DNA of 64,000 bases from Bacillus sp. 03113 (lineage in GTDB: Bacteria; Bacillota; Bacilli; Bacillales; Cytobacillaceae): NCBI RefSeq assembly GCF_006546985.1, contig NZ_VATK01000011.1, positions 62,001 to 126,000 on the forward strand. Reading direction: 5' to 3'. Position 1 is the stretch's first letter, and every line of letters starts with the position of its first letter. Shown in pieces: positions 24,885 through 33,096 of this stretch. The position numbers and the translations under genes were made by a program. Below the pieces are notes generated by a model, which saw only the letters and a list, made by a program, of their open reading frames with translations, was not told the DNA's origin and made no database searches.

Positions 24885-25666
24885 GTCATAAAATAAAAAC
24901 AGCTTCAGAAACAATACTACCTTGGATTATTCCACTTTTCTTTTTGATTCTATGGCAAGTGCTAGGGTCATTAGGAATTTTATCGAATAAAATTCTGCCT
25001 ACTCCGGTTGAAGTGATTGAAGGTACGATTCGCTTATCTAAGGATGGAAGTCTGTTTCAATATATATGGGTTAGTACAAAACGAGCAGTTGTTGGATTTT
25101 TTATCGGCGGGGCAATTGGTTTTAGTTTAGGCCTCGTGAACGGTTTAATTCCAATTGCGTCTAAGTTGCTTGATACATCGATACAAATGATTCGAACAAT
25201 TCCCCATTTAGCGCTAATTCCATTAGTTATTTTATGGTTCGGCATTGGTGAGCAAGCGAAAGTCTTTTTAGTTGCATTAGGTGTAGCATTTCCAATTTAT
25301 TTAAATACATATCATGGTATTCGGAACGTTGATAAAGGGCTAATTGAAATGGGAAGAGTGTATGGGTTAAAAGGAGTATCATTGTTTTGGCAAATACTAT
25401 TACCAGGTGCGTTGCCGTCGATCTTAGTTGGTGTACGCTATGCATTAGGTATTATGTGGATGTCATTGATTGTAGCTGAAACGATTGCATCAGATACAGG
25501 AATTGGTTATATGGCAACATCAGCACGAGAGTTTATGCAGATGGATATTGTTATTTTAAGTATTATTCTATATGCATTGTTAGGGAAATTATCAGATGTG
25601 TTAGCGGTCATACTAGAAAAAAGATGGCTTCAGTGGCATCCGAATTTTTATAAACCAAAAGCATAA
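24881..25666 (+). CDS. ABC transporter permease, SsuC/TauC type
   Basis: This 261-residue inner-membrane permease has about six transmembrane helices and the EAA-type cytoplasmic loop RVYGLKGVSLFWQILLPGALPSI. The family imports sulfonates, taurine, nitrate or thiamine precursors. The N-terminal part has TPVEVIEG, a common SsuC motif. Translation is coupled to the AhpD-like gene through a four-base overlap. With the ATPase and lipoprotein genes that follow it forms a complete importer; sulfonate is the most likely substrate type, not proven. Confidence 0.9.
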   Translation: MSHKIKTASETILPWIIPLFFLILWQVLGSLGILSNKILPTPVEVIEGTIRLSKDGSLFQYIWVSTKRAVVGFFIGGAIGFSLGLVNGLIPIASKLLDTSIQMIRTIPHLALIPLVILWFGIGEQAKVFLVALGVAFPIYLNTYHGIRNVDKGLIEMGRVYGLKGVSLFWQILLPGALPSILVGVRYALGIMWMSLIVAETIASDTGIGYMATSAREFMQMDIVILSIILYALLGKLSDVLAVILEKRWLQWHPNFYKPKA

Positions 25667-25680
25667 AGTGGGGGTTTTAC

Positions 25681-26403
25681 GTGTCAGGAACCAAAATTCA
25701 ACTAAACAATTTAGACAAAACATTCGGTAATTTGCATGTGTTAAAACAGATTAATTTAACGATTAATCCTAATGAATTTATAGCGATTGTTGGAAAAAGT
25801 GGTTGCGGAAAAAGTACATTGCTTCGTCTTATTGCTGGGTTAGAAAAACCATCAAATGGAACGATTGTCTTTAATGAAAAGCAAGTGAAAGGTCTGCATT
25901 CTGATACGAGAATTATGTTTCAAGATTCACGTTTGCTTCCGTGGAAAAGTGTTTTAGAAAATGTTGAAATTGGTGTCACAGAAAAAAATAAAAAAGCAGC
26001 CAAAACATCGTTATCACTTGTCGGGTTAGCAGATAAACAGAAAGAGTGGCCAGCTGTATTGTCTGGAGGACAAAAGCAGCGAGTATCATTAGCGAGAGCA
26101 TTAGCTGGAAAGCCGGAATTATTATTGTTTGACGAACCACTAGGTGCGTTAGATGCACTTACTCGTTTAGAGATGCAAAACTTAATTGAACAGCTATGGA
26201 ATGAAGAAAAGTTCACAGCTATTCTCGTGACACACGATGTTAGTGAAGCGATACGTTTAGCTGATCGAGTGATTATCATTAAAGAAGGTAGCATTGAATC
26301 AGACTTAACAATTCCATTAGCAAGACCGAGACGTGTTGATAGTGAATTTACGTACTATCAAAATATTATATTAGATCAGTTAATGCAGGAACAGGGACAA
26401 TAG
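25681..26403 (+). CDS. ABC transporter ATPase, SsuB/TauB type
   Basis: This 240-residue nucleotide-binding subunit has Walker A GKSGCGKST at about residues 39-47, the signature LSGGQKQRVSLARAL, Walker B LLLFDEPLGALDALTR and the H-loop VTHDVSEAIRLADRV. FMFQDSRLLPWKS-like IMFQDSRLLPWKSV in the Q-loop region is typical of the nitrate/sulfonate/taurine subfamily. GTG 25681 lies behind GGGGG, 15 bases after the permease gene. Confidence 0.93.
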   Translation: MSGTKIQLNNLDKTFGNLHVLKQINLTINPNEFIAIVGKSGCGKSTLLRLIAGLEKPSNGTIVFNEKQVKGLHSDTRIMFQDSRLLPWKSVLENVEIGVTEKNKKAAKTSLSLVGLADKQKEWPAVLSGGQKQRVSLARALAGKPELLLFDEPLGALDALTRLEMQNLIEQLWNEEKFTAILVTHDVSEAIRLADRVIIIKEGSIESDLTIPLARPRRVDSEFTYYQNIILDQLMQEQGQ

Positions 26404-26414
26404 GGGGAGATCAC

Positions 26415-27419
26415 ATGAGGAAAAATGCAAAGTGGATATATGGGTTGATTGCTATTTTAATTATAGGATTATTAGCTGCGTGTGGAGTGAAGGAAAGTAG
26501 TTCAAATTCTAGTAAGGATAAAGAAACAGTAGTGAAAATTGGTTATCAAAAAGGGAATACATTAAATATATTAAAAGCACGAGGTACGTTGGAGAAACGG
26601 TTAGAGAAAGAACATATAAAAGTGGAGTGGTCTGAATTTCCCATTGGGACAGCTTTATTAGAAGGATTAAACACAGGAGCTATTGATTTTGGACATGCAT
26701 CAGATGCCAACGGTGTTTTTTCTCAAGCAAGTGGCAAAACGAGTGTATATGTAGCGTCTGATACACCTTATCCGAAAGGAGTTGCTTTAGTCGTAAAAGG
26801 TGATTCCCCAATTAAAACGGTTAAAGAGTTTAAAGGGAAGAAAATTGGAGTAACAAAAGGCGGTAATATGCATTATCTTCTTGTTAAAGCATTAGAAAAA
26901 GAAGGATTAAGCATTGATGATGTAAATTTGATTTATTATAAAGATGCAGCGGAAGGACGTGTTGCATTTGAATCTGGAGAAATTGATGTCATCGGTACGT
27001 GGGATCCGTTTTTGGCTGTGTTAGAAGGTAGTACAAAAACAAGAACGATTGTAAATGGAGAAAACTTAACACAAAACCGTACTTTTTATTTTGGTTCTGA
27101 AAAGTTCGTGAATAATAATCCTGATACAATTAACATTATTTTAGAAGAACTCCAAAAGTCAGATGAATGGGCAAATACGCATACAAAAGAAGTTGCTACA
27201 ATTTTGTCTAAAGAACTTAAATTAGATGCTAAGCCACTTGAAGTTGCGAATGGTAGACGAGAATTCGGTGTATTACCAATTGACGATGAAGCTGTAAAAG
27301 CTCAACAGGATTTAGCGAATACGTTTTACGGTTTGAAATTATTCCCAGAGCCAGTAGACATTAAAAAAGTGACAAAGCAAAATCCAGATTGGTATCCAGA
27401 ATCAGTTGTAACGAAATAA
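26415..27419 (+). CDS. Substrate-binding lipoprotein, SsuA type
   Basis: This 334-residue lipoprotein has a signal peptide ending in the lipobox LLAACG (Cys23), so it is anchored outside the membrane. The mature part matches the SsuA/NMT1 family: VKIGYQKGNTLNILKARGTLE, ALLEGLNTGAIDFGHASDAN and KKIGVTKGGNMHYLLVKALEK. It delivers the substrate to the adjacent permease and ATPase. ATG 26415 follows GGGGGAG. The AhpD-like gene at the operon head is unusual; ssuD (a monooxygenase) is not present, so desulfonation must be encoded elsewhere if this is a sulfonate system. Confidence 0.92.
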   Translation: MRKNAKWIYGLIAILIIGLLAACGVKESSSNSSKDKETVVKIGYQKGNTLNILKARGTLEKRLEKEHIKVEWSEFPIGTALLEGLNTGAIDFGHASDANGVFSQASGKTSVYVASDTPYPKGVALVVKGDSPIKTVKEFKGKKIGVTKGGNMHYLLVKALEKEGLSIDDVNLIYYKDAAEGRVAFESGEIDVIGTWDPFLAVLEGSTKTRTIVNGENLTQNRTFYFGSEKFVNNNPDTINIILEELQKSDEWANTHTKEVATILSKELKLDAKPLEVANGRREFGVLPIDDEAVKAQQDLANTFYGLKLFPEPVDIKKVTKQNPDWYPESVVTK

Positions 27420-27636
27420 ATTATTATTGAAAAAATACTTGAATTTGGTTTGGCAGATGTTGTGGTATTAGAAAGGGATAATCCTACAATTATCAAATTC
27501 ACAAAAGAAGAGTATGTAGATTTTGATGAGGCTGGAAAGTTTGTTGTATCAACTTTGCATTCGTTAAAATTAATTTTGATCATGATTTTTGTCTGTAAGG
27601 CTGTCCTACGAATTTATACTTAGATTTATAGATGAA
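27420..27636 (+). pseudogene. Possible gene remnant after the SsuA-type gene
   Basis: Directly after the stop codon the same frame stays open to a stop near 27620 and reads like protein (EKILEFGLADVVVLERDN, FTKEEYVDFDEAGKFVVS). There is no start codon with a ribosome site and I recognise no family. It could be a decayed end of an earlier gene or chance; I place little weight on it. Confidence 0.25.
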
Positions 27637-27640
27637 AATC

Positions 27641-27680
27641 AAAAAGTCATCTCCCGTGATATAGGGAAGATGACTTTTTT
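27641..27680 (+). terminator. Terminator of the AhpD-like/ABC operon
   Basis: AAAAAGTCATCT (27641-27652) pairs with AGATGACTTTTT (27668-27679), with CCC/GGG pairing inside and a T-run at the end. Its sequence resembles the hairpins at 19911 and 39589. Confidence 0.85.
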
Positions 27681-27800
27681 GTTATAGGCATTCCTTCGAA
27701 CAGGTCAAATTGATGCGAATGTACTCGTTTTTCGATACTGTTATGAGGGAGTTTGAATCTTTCGTTCTGAGGATTCTTTTTACATATACAATTTTTTCAA

Positions 27801-28229
27801 TTAATCCTCATCCTGGGAACGTTTTTTTCTCATATAGTAGGTAATAGAAGTCGGTATTAAAAAACAAATAAATATCACTAGGCCAATAATGATAGCATCC
27901 TTAATTGTACTTCCTGAAAACAGAATGATGCAAAGTGTAATAATCGCCACAATTGCAAAACTAATTAACATGACTAAATAAAACGGAACTTTTTCTCTTT
28001 TAGAAGACGATTCATATGTATCTACGGATATACTTAAATTCAAATAGCCTAGAATAACACTTGTTCCAATAAATAGTAGCCATAACGGATTATCGGTTAC
28101 GTTGGAAAAGCCTTTTGTTATTCCGTCAAAGATTAAAATTCCGATTATTCCTAACGTTTGAATGGCGAATGCTATTCGAATATTTTTTAATCCCCGAATG
28201 ATTAATCGTTCATCTTTCATTACTTTCAT
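27801..28229 (-). CDS. Small four-helix membrane protein paired with an XRE regulator
   Basis: This 142-residue protein has four predicted membrane helices (IQTLGIIGILIF, WLLFIGTSVILGYLNLS, FYLVMLISFAIVAIITLCIIL, AIIIGLVIFICFLIP) and a basic tail YYMRKKRSQDED. It overlaps the end of the XRE gene by 20 bases with GGAGGGG inside that gene, so the two are translationally coupled. This kind of XRE plus membrane protein pair is common in Bacillus, but its function is not established; the membrane protein may sense a signal and control the regulator (inference). Confidence 0.8.
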   Translation of the reverse strand: MKVMKDERLIIRGLKNIRIAFAIQTLGIIGILIFDGITKGFSNVTDNPLWLLFIGTSVILGYLNLSISVDTYESSSKREKVPFYLVMLISFAIVAIITLCIILFSGSTIKDAIIIGLVIFICFLIPTSITYYMRKKRSQDED

Positions 28230-28434
28230 TTGAATCCCCTCCTGGTTCTATCCAAAAAACTTCATTAAGCGTTTTATTTACTGCATAACAAATTTCCAAA
28301 CATAGTTTTAAGGTTGGGTTGTATTTCCCTTTTTCGATTAAGCTGATCGTTTGGCGAGTGACACCTATTTTTTCGGCTAGCTGCTGTTGTGTTAAGTCTA
28401 CTTGTATACGAGCAACCTTTACATTATTTTTCAA
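28210..28434 (-). CDS. XRE-family transcriptional regulator
   Basis: This 74-residue protein is essentially one Cro/cI-type helix-turn-helix domain: VARIQVDLTQQQLAEKIGV, TRQTISLIEKGKYNPTLKLC and LEICYAVNKTLNEVFWIE. It starts with TTG 28434 behind GGAGGG. A perfect 18-bp palindrome upstream (28485-28502) overlaps the likely -35, which points to autoregulation. The next gene encodes a membrane protein in an overlapping arrangement. Confidence 0.9.
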   Translation of the reverse strand: MKNNVKVARIQVDLTQQQLAEKIGVTRQTISLIEKGKYNPTLKLCLEICYAVNKTLNEVFWIEPGGDSNESNER

Positions 28435-28484
28435 ATATGATCATTCCCTCCTTACAAGTTGATTGTAACATATAAATTGAATTT

Positions 28485-28502
28485 TGTAATATATATATTA
28501 CA
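28485..28502. promoter_or_regulatory. 18-bp palindromic operator before the XRE gene
   Basis: TGTAATATATATATTACA is a perfect palindrome about 50 bases before the TTG start. On the minus strand it covers ATTACA, which lies 17 bases before an extended -10-like TGTTACAAT, so a bound regulator would block RNA polymerase. Confidence 0.6.
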
Positions 28503-28647
28503 TTTTTGGTATTAAAGATTAATTTCATTAGATATAAAAAAGAACCTGCTTTGAAAGTAATACCAAAAACAGATTCTCCCCTTTTAAATTCTTTATTTAC
28601 AAAATATGTTCTACTAAGTTGTTAATCCATAAAAGTTGCTTCTAAAG

Positions 28648-28992
28648 TTATAATTCTGCTAAGATCCTATCTCCATGACTAATCGGTTGAGATATGACTA
28701 AAAATTCAATATCCTCATTCGATTCATTCAACATTTGGTGTGGAATGAGTGGTGGAACTTCTAGTCCCTCATTCGAGTTTAACGTTATTCGTTCACCATC
28801 CATTTCTAATGTTGCATTGCCTGACAAAACGAAGAAAAATTGGCGAGCTTTTTGATGAAAATGCCTAACTTCTGAAGTATGAGCGGGCATTCGCTCATGT
28901 ATCACGCTTAAATCTTTGTTTTTTACTAAATGCCAACCATCACAAATTTCTCCCCATATGTAATGTTCTGCATTGTGTTTACTTATCTTCAA
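28648..28992 (-). CDS. Cupin domain protein
   Basis: This 114-residue single-domain cupin shows both metal-site motifs: HTSEVRHFHQKARQFFFVLSG (two histidines and a glutamine-type first motif) and a second motif around VPPLIPHQMLNESN. Small cupins include dioxygenases, isomerases and sensors, so the reaction is unknown. The start is TTG 28992 behind AAGGAG. It is a single gene whose neighbours are on both strands. Confidence 0.88.
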   Translation of the reverse strand: MKISKHNAEHYIWGEICDGWHLVKNKDLSVIHERMPAHTSEVRHFHQKARQFFFVLSGNATLEMDGERITLNSNEGLEVPPLIPHQMLNESNEDIEFLVISQPISHGDRILAEL

Positions 28993-29114
28993 GATAATTA
29001 CTCCTTGTTCTTTTTATTTTAGGTAAACTAGTCAGATAAACTAGTTCCGTAATTTTTCACATAATTTATTGTTTAAAATGAAATAATAATATGAAAAACA
29101 AAGAAGGTAATGCT

Positions 29115-29456
29115 ATGAGAAAGCTATTCATTTGTTTATTTGTAACACTTGTTTTTTGTTCTGAAAGTGTAATTCCACTCGATTTATTCAATAAAGCATA
29201 TGCTAGGCAGGAAGAAGCTCCCCCATATGCTAAGTGGGGTTCGTTTGCATTAAAGAAAACAAAAGAAAAGTATCCGAATGCCAAAATTATTGATTATCTT
29301 CATGTCGGTAAGATAAGTGGTCCCATAACCTCAACCGAGAGATTTAAATTTTGGTTAAAAGAAAACGGGAAAGAGTATGGCGTAATTATAAATATTGAAT
29401 TTAATAATGAAACAGAGAGAGTCAAAAGAGTCACTTTTAAGAAGACCCAGAATTAA
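29115..29456 (+). CDS. Secreted DUF3889 family protein
   Basis: This 113-residue protein has a signal peptide (MRKLFICLFVTLVFCSES...NKAYA) with cleavage probably after AYA, then the DUF3889 core PPYAKWGSFALKKTKEKYPN and AKIIDYLHVGK. Members such as YqzG/YqzC-like proteins are small secreted bacillar proteins of unknown function. The start chosen is ATG 29115 with AAGAAGGT in front; the in-frame ATG at 29091 has no ribosome site and would put eight polar residues before the signal peptide. Confidence 0.82.
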   Translation: MRKLFICLFVTLVFCSESVIPLDLFNKAYARQEEAPPYAKWGSFALKKTKEKYPNAKIIDYLHVGKISGPITSTERFKFWLKENGKEYGVIINIEFNNETERVKRVTFKKTQN

Positions 29457-29521
29457 TTTGTTTCTTTATTATTTATTCTCTGATCAATCTATACTAATTT
29501 TTCATTGCAAGAAACGATAGC

Positions 29522-30013
29522 TTATCTATGTATGTTATAACCCTCATATACAGCTTCCCAATCAAGCGGTCGAGCCATTCTTTTTTCAATTTGGTCTAAA
29601 GGTTTAAAGCCGTATTGGGCATAAAGACCATGAGCATCTTTTGTAGCAAGCATAAAGCCCGTTCCTTTTAACTTTGGATGTTCGGTAATGGTGCCCATTA
29701 ACCATTTGCTCAGTCCTTGTCCTCTATATTCTGGGAGTATAAAAACATCACATAGATAAGCAAATCTAACAAGATCAGATACTACACGAGCAAACCCCAC
29801 TTGCTTTGCAGAGCCATTTGCTGGATTTCCTTCATATACTCCGTAGCAAAGAATGGAGTTTTCAATGGATGCTTTAACTAATTCTTTTGTAATCCCTTTT
29901 ACCCAATAAGAATCTTTACTAAGGAAATCGTGAATAACATCAATATTTAAGAAATTCTTATCGGTACTAATTGCAAATCCATCCTTTGTCCAAAGCACTT
30001 CATTTTCTAGCAT
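29522..30013 (-). CDS. GNAT family N-acetyltransferase
   Basis: This 163-residue acetyltransferase uses acetyl-CoA; the binding motif is VFILPEYRGQGLSKWLMGTI at about residues 93-112, with VGFARVVSD before it and the C-terminal YAQYGFKPL. The substrate is not predictable. ATG 30013 is chosen because GGAGG precedes it at the right distance; an upstream in-frame ATG (MMEEIK) precedes the ribosome site. Confidence 0.9.
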   Translation of the reverse strand: MLENEVLWTKDGFAISTDKNFLNIDVIHDFLSKDSYWVKGITKELVKASIENSILCYGVYEGNPANGSAKQVGFARVVSDLVRFAYLCDVFILPEYRGQGLSKWLMGTITEHPKLKGTGFMLATKDAHGLYAQYGFKPLDQIEKRMARPLDWEAVYEGYNIHR

Positions 30014-30273
30014 TTTAATTTCCTCCATCATTAAATACGTCCCTCTTTTTAATATGTTTTTTTATCGTACTTCCTTATTAGCTAGTATTTAAAAAGCAAA
30101 TAATCGTTAATTTTATCAAAACATAAAGAGGATAAAATATACAAATTAAAAGCCTTTAAATAATGATTTAAGTGCTTATCATCAACCTATTGTAGAGTTA
30201 GGACGGAAATTCTAGGCAGTAGAGTAAAGCTGGATGGGAGTAAGTGGGGGAGGCAATCAATTTCTTATTATTA

Positions 30274-30307
30274 CAAAAAAGCTCCAGATCCGTTAGGGAA
30301 AAGGAGC
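30274..30307 (-). terminator. Terminator after the DoxX gene
   Basis: On the minus strand GCTCC (30307-30303) pairs with GGAGC (30285-30281), followed by a run of seven T. The stem is short. Confidence 0.55.
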
Positions 30308-30330
30308 GTTTGATCAAGTGATATTAATGT

Positions 30331-30855
30331 TCATCCAACCTTTTTCGTAGTCATATTTTTATCAGTATAAATTTGTTTAAAAACAGTTTTTCGAATATAT
30401 GGGATTACCCATCTGTCTAAACCAATGTAACCAGAATTCAGGCCAGCCAATAATAGAATTCCTCCAAGGAAAATATCGGTTGGATTGTGAGAGACCGTTC
30501 CTGCTAGGAAGAAAGAAAAGTTCATGATTAATCCAAAGAATGCGGCAGCTGTAGTGAGACAGCCTAAGATCAATCCTAAGCCTATTAAAAATTCTCCAAT
30601 AGGAACGATGAAATTGAAAAGTTCGATGTTAGGTATTGCAAACTCTTTTAAAAATGACACATACCAGCTATAAACGACGTTACCGTCCGGTCCTTTTACG
30701 GGATTAGAAACAGCATTGGTTAAATACCCAGAAGCATCAAATCCACCTGTTAACTTACCCCACCCTGATGTTAACCAAGAATATCCTAAAAACAAGCGAA
30801 TGATCGTTAAAATACCTGCGGCAATTCGATTCTCTCTTAAAAATGTCACAAACAT
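30331..30855 (-). CDS. DoxX family membrane protein
   Basis: This 174-residue protein has four membrane helices and DoxX-family motifs: RLFLGYSWLTSGWGKLTGGF at about residues 20-39, VPIGEFLIGLGLILG and NFSFFLAGTVSHNP. DoxX proteins include subunits of thiosulfate:quinone oxidoreductase and, in Bacillus, CatD-type partners, but many have no known role. It is a single minus-strand gene starting at ATG 30855 behind AAAGGAAG. Confidence 0.88.
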   Translation of the reverse strand: MFVTFLRENRIAAGILTIIRLFLGYSWLTSGWGKLTGGFDASGYLTNAVSNPVKGPDGNVVYSWYVSFLKEFAIPNIELFNFIVPIGEFLIGLGLILGCLTTAAAFFGLIMNFSFFLAGTVSHNPTDIFLGGILLLAGLNSGYIGLDRWVIPYIRKTVFKQIYTDKNMTTKKVG

Positions 30856-31174
30856 TTAAATCGCTTCCTTTCAATATAACAATAATGAATACACTATCAA
30901 TATATCAGGCAGGATGTTATAAATCTCATCTTTGTGATTGAATTCACAATATATACAAAAGAAATTGAACAATATATGAAAAAGGTTGTTTAAGAAGATC
31001 CTTTTGACTAAGACTTAGGCAAAACAACACTATGATTTGAAAAATTTTCAAGGGGCACTCTGCTTTTTTATTGCATAATAAATGGTAATTATTTTGTATT
31101 ACGCATGTTACGATGTGATTATAAGTTTATAATTTATATAGAATTTTGGTCTATCATTTTTGTATATGTAAAAA
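30856..31174. other. Divergent intergenic region without genes
   Basis: This stretch separates the DoxX gene from the response-regulator gene. It contains a near-palindrome TTGAAAAATTTTCAA (around 31038) and a TATAAT at 31128-31133 about 60 bases before the response-regulator gene, without a good -35. No gene was found. Confidence 0.45.
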
Positions 31175-31189
31175 ATGAAGGTGAGAAAG

Positions 31190-31867
31190 ATGAGAGGGAA
31201 AATTTTAATAGCGGACGACGAGCAAGGGATTGTTTCGTTTATAAAAGATTACTTTGAGACAGAAGGATTTGAAGTTTTAACCGCAGGTAATGGAACGGAA
31301 GCAGTTGAATATTCATGCGAATGTCCTGATATCATTTTGCTAGATATAATGATGCCAGAAATGGATGGGATTGAGGTTTGCAGAGCGATAAGAGAGCGGG
31401 TTGATTGTCCGATCCTTTTTCTTACTGCACGAATTGAGGACTCAGATAAAATTCTCGGTTTTGGTGTTGGTGCGGATGATTATGTAGTCAAACCGTTTAG
31501 TATCGATGAGCTTGGCGCAAGAGTAGAGGCCCATATACGCCGTGAAAAAAGAAAGCTGTATCGAACAGAACATAAGGCTTATGGGAGACTATCGATCGAT
31601 TTTGGACAGAGGGAAGTGCGCTATGATCAGCATATCATTCCATTTGCCCGAAAAGAGTATGAAATCATGGAGCTTCTTTCGCTTCATCCAGGTCAGGTGT
31701 TTTCACGACAGATAGTGTATGAGCGAGTATGGGGCTACGATGCAGAGGGTGATGATAATGCAGTAACAGAGCATATTAAAAGAATTCGTGCAAAGATCGG
31801 AGCTTATACTGAAGAGGTTTTTATTGAAACCGTATGGGGAGTAGGGTACAAATGGCTAAGAAAATAA
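31190..31867 (+). CDS. OmpR-family response regulator
   Basis: This 225-residue regulator has a receiver domain (ILIADDEQGIVSFIKDYF, phosphoacceptor Asp52 in ILLDIMMPEMDG, Lys in DDYVVKPFS) and an OmpR/PhoB winged-helix DNA-binding domain ending VTEHIKRIRAKIG and FIETVWGVGYKW. ATG 31190 follows GAAGGTGAG; the in-frame ATG at 31175 has no such site. Its 3' end overlaps the histidine kinase gene by 16 bases. The pair probably controls the ABC transporter encoded just downstream, as in many Firmicutes peptide-antibiotic modules (inference). Confidence 0.93.
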   Translation: MRGKILIADDEQGIVSFIKDYFETEGFEVLTAGNGTEAVEYSCECPDIILLDIMMPEMDGIEVCRAIRERVDCPILFLTARIEDSDKILGFGVGADDYVVKPFSIDELGARVEAHIRREKRKLYRTEHKAYGRLSIDFGQREVRYDQHIIPFARKEYEIMELLSLHPGQVFSRQIVYERVWGYDAEGDDNAVTEHIKRIRAKIGAYTEEVFIETVWGVGYKWLRK

Positions 31868-33009
31868 CAGCTTTTGTAAATCGTATCCCTTTTCTCGTTG
31901 CTATGGGATTGTCGATTGGGCTTTTTATGCTGTTGGGAGCGTTATTAAGCGCTCTGCTTATCCAGCTTATCAATGAGTTAGAGCTATTCCTTCAAAGTGG
32001 TGATACAGGCACAACAATGCTACAGGATCGTGCATTTAATGGGGAAATTGTTGTTATAAAATACAGTCAATGGATGAACACAATGAATTTGATTGTTGGG
32101 ATCGTTATTCCATTTGTGTTTTGCACTTCGGGTGCTGTAGCAGGTGCCTATATATTTTATCGTTGGAAGATGAAGCAGCCACTGAACGAGCTGCGAAAAG
32201 CGGTGAAAAAAATTCAGGAAAAGGATTTGAATTTTCAGCTTTGCTACAATGCTTCAGATGAATTAGGCGCCCTATGTAAGAGCTTTGATATGATGAGAGA
32301 AGAGCTTCATGTAAGCTTTACAAAAATGTGGCGCATACAGGAAGATCATAAACGGCTAAATAGTGCCTTTGCACACGATTTAAGAACACCTCTTACGATT
32401 CTGAAAGGGCAAACGGATGTGTTAAAGAAAAAGATGGCAAGAGGAAGTGTCGATCTCGATAAGGCTGTTCACTCTTTATCTATTATACAAAATAGCATTG
32501 AACGTTTGGAACGGTATGTAAAGGAAATGACGTCGCTGCAAAGTCTAGAAGGAATGGAACCAAATAAGAAAGAGATCGTTCTATGTGATTTTATGGAAAT
32601 ATTATCACAACATTTCGCAACCTATACTCATGATGGGAAGACGATCCATATTGAGGTGGCGTATCCGTCGGATAGGGTTATTTCGTTTGACACGGATATG
32701 GTCATACAGGTCATTGAAAATCTTGTTTCAAATGCCCTTCGTTTTGCCAAAAAGCATATCGAAGTGATTTTAAAATCGGATAAAGATCATTTGATCGTAA
32801 CAGTTAAGGATGATGGAAAAGGGTTCAGTCATCAATCAATCCATCGTGGTCTTGAACCGTTTTATCGTGAAGATATGGAGAAAAAGGATGATCATTTAGG
32901 ACTGGGTCTTAATATTTGTAAAACGATCACGGAGAAGCACGGAGGAAGCATTTCACTTTCTAATCATACAAATGGAGGTGGATGTGTTATTGTTCAATTT
33001 GCGACTTAA
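31852..33009 (+). CDS. Sensor histidine kinase
   Basis: This 385-residue membrane kinase has two transmembrane helices (LVAMGLSIGLFMLLGALLSA and LIVGIVIPFVFCTSGAVAG) flanking an extracellular loop of about 50 residues, a HAMP domain, the HisKA box AFAHDLRTPLTIL with His175, and a HATPase domain with NLVSNALRFAKK, VKDDGKGF and LGLGLNICKTI. The HDLRTP form of the H-box is shared with the VanS-like group. ATG 31852 has GTAGGG in front and overlaps the response-regulator gene. A strong terminator follows. Confidence 0.92.
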   Translation: MAKKITAFVNRIPFLVAMGLSIGLFMLLGALLSALLIQLINELELFLQSGDTGTTMLQDRAFNGEIVVIKYSQWMNTMNLIVGIVIPFVFCTSGAVAGAYIFYRWKMKQPLNELRKAVKKIQEKDLNFQLCYNASDELGALCKSFDMMREELHVSFTKMWRIQEDHKRLNSAFAHDLRTPLTILKGQTDVLKKKMARGSVDLDKAVHSLSIIQNSIERLERYVKEMTSLQSLEGMEPNKKEIVLCDFMEILSQHFATYTHDGKTIHIEVAYPSDRVISFDTDMVIQVIENLVSNALRFAKKHIEVILKSDKDHLIVTVKDDGKGFSHQSIHRGLEPFYREDMEKKDDHLGLGLNICKTITEKHGGSISLSNHTNGGGCVIVQFAT

Positions 33010-33038
33010 AGTTTATGAATCGTATAGATTTGAAGATT

Positions 33039-33078
33039 AAAATCTCTCTTGTAGAAAAATACAAGAGAGATTTTTTTT
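33039..33078 (+). terminator. Terminator between the kinase and ABC genes
   Basis: AAAATCTCTCTTGTA (33039-33053) pairs perfectly with TACAAGAGAGATTTT (33060-33074), followed by more T. Fifteen pairs with a six-base loop make this one of the strongest terminators in the window. Confidence 0.9.
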
Positions 33079-33096
33079 GATAAGGAGTGTTTTCTT

